Assembly: GCF_947242115.1 (NCBI RefSeq)
Contig: NC_074719.1
Span: 46,238,884 to 46,302,883, forward strand
Source of the DNA: Biomphalaria glabrata
Lineage: Eukaryota > Mollusca > Gastropoda > Planorbidae
Length of the DNA stretch: 64,000 nucleotides
Direction of reading: 5' to 3'
Below, one piece after another: positions 63,997-64,000 of the stretch. The first letter of the stretch is position 1. Each line of letters begins with the position of its first letter. The position numbers and the translations under genes were made by a program. The notes beneath the pieces are model-generated. The model saw only the letters and a list, made by a program, of their open reading frames with translations. It did no database searches and was not told where the DNA came from.

Positions 63997-64000
63997 CAGT

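Overview
The window looks like nuclear DNA of a gastropod mollusc, most likely a planorbid freshwater snail (Biomphalaria or Bulinus type). The reasons are AT-rich sequence, short exons in long introns with GT-AG junctions, several tRNA-derived SINE families, hAT, mariner-like and piggyBac-like MITEs, and a full-length I-clade LINE that resembles the Biomphalaria element Nimbus. The species call is inference. The family calls come from reading translated motifs by eye.

Layout. (1) 321-6873 (+): the last five exons of valyl-tRNA synthetase (anticodon-binding domain and C-terminal tail). Its last intron holds a 33-bp minisatellite, a LINE tail and a hAT element with a second MITE nested in it. 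(2) 7.9-14.05 kb: intergenic, with a 5'-truncated CR1/L2-like LINE, an internally deleted mariner-type transposon, SINEs, TA arrays and a long tract rich in the word TAGATC. (3) 14100-30967 (+): a 12-exon gene for a predicted 756-residue ubiquitin ligase. It has two tandem MIB/HERC2-ZZ-MIB/HERC2 modules and a Mind-bomb SH3-type repeat, then an IAP-type UBA and C-terminal RING in place of Mind bomb's ankyrins and RINGs. (4) 35398-38472 (-): one large coding exon for a 1024-residue protein with about 22 ankyrin repeats, an RG-rich N-terminus and a SOCS-box-like segment. (5) 42374-62328 (+): a complete 10-exon CDC7 kinase gene (472 residues). Its introns carry an apparently intact two-ORF LINE (44644-50495, 12-bp target duplication) and three long minisatellites.

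How the genes relate. Two neighbouring genes look like ubiquitin-ligase components (a RING E3 and an ankyrin/SOCS-type adaptor) and are convergent. The ankyrin gene and CDC7 are head to head about 3.9 kb apart. VARS and CDC7 are housekeeping genes for translation and replication start. Nothing indicates shared regulation.

Most notable: the Mind bomb/IAP chimeric ligase built by internal exon-set duplication; repeated tandem duplication of exon-intron junctions that leaves decoy splice sites in two genes; the intact LINE and a 44-nt tail of the same family inserted in a MITE with a 13-bp duplication; and TAGATC-rich tracts placed upstream of three gene starts. No CRISPR, rRNA, functional tRNA gene or LTR/viral element was recognised.
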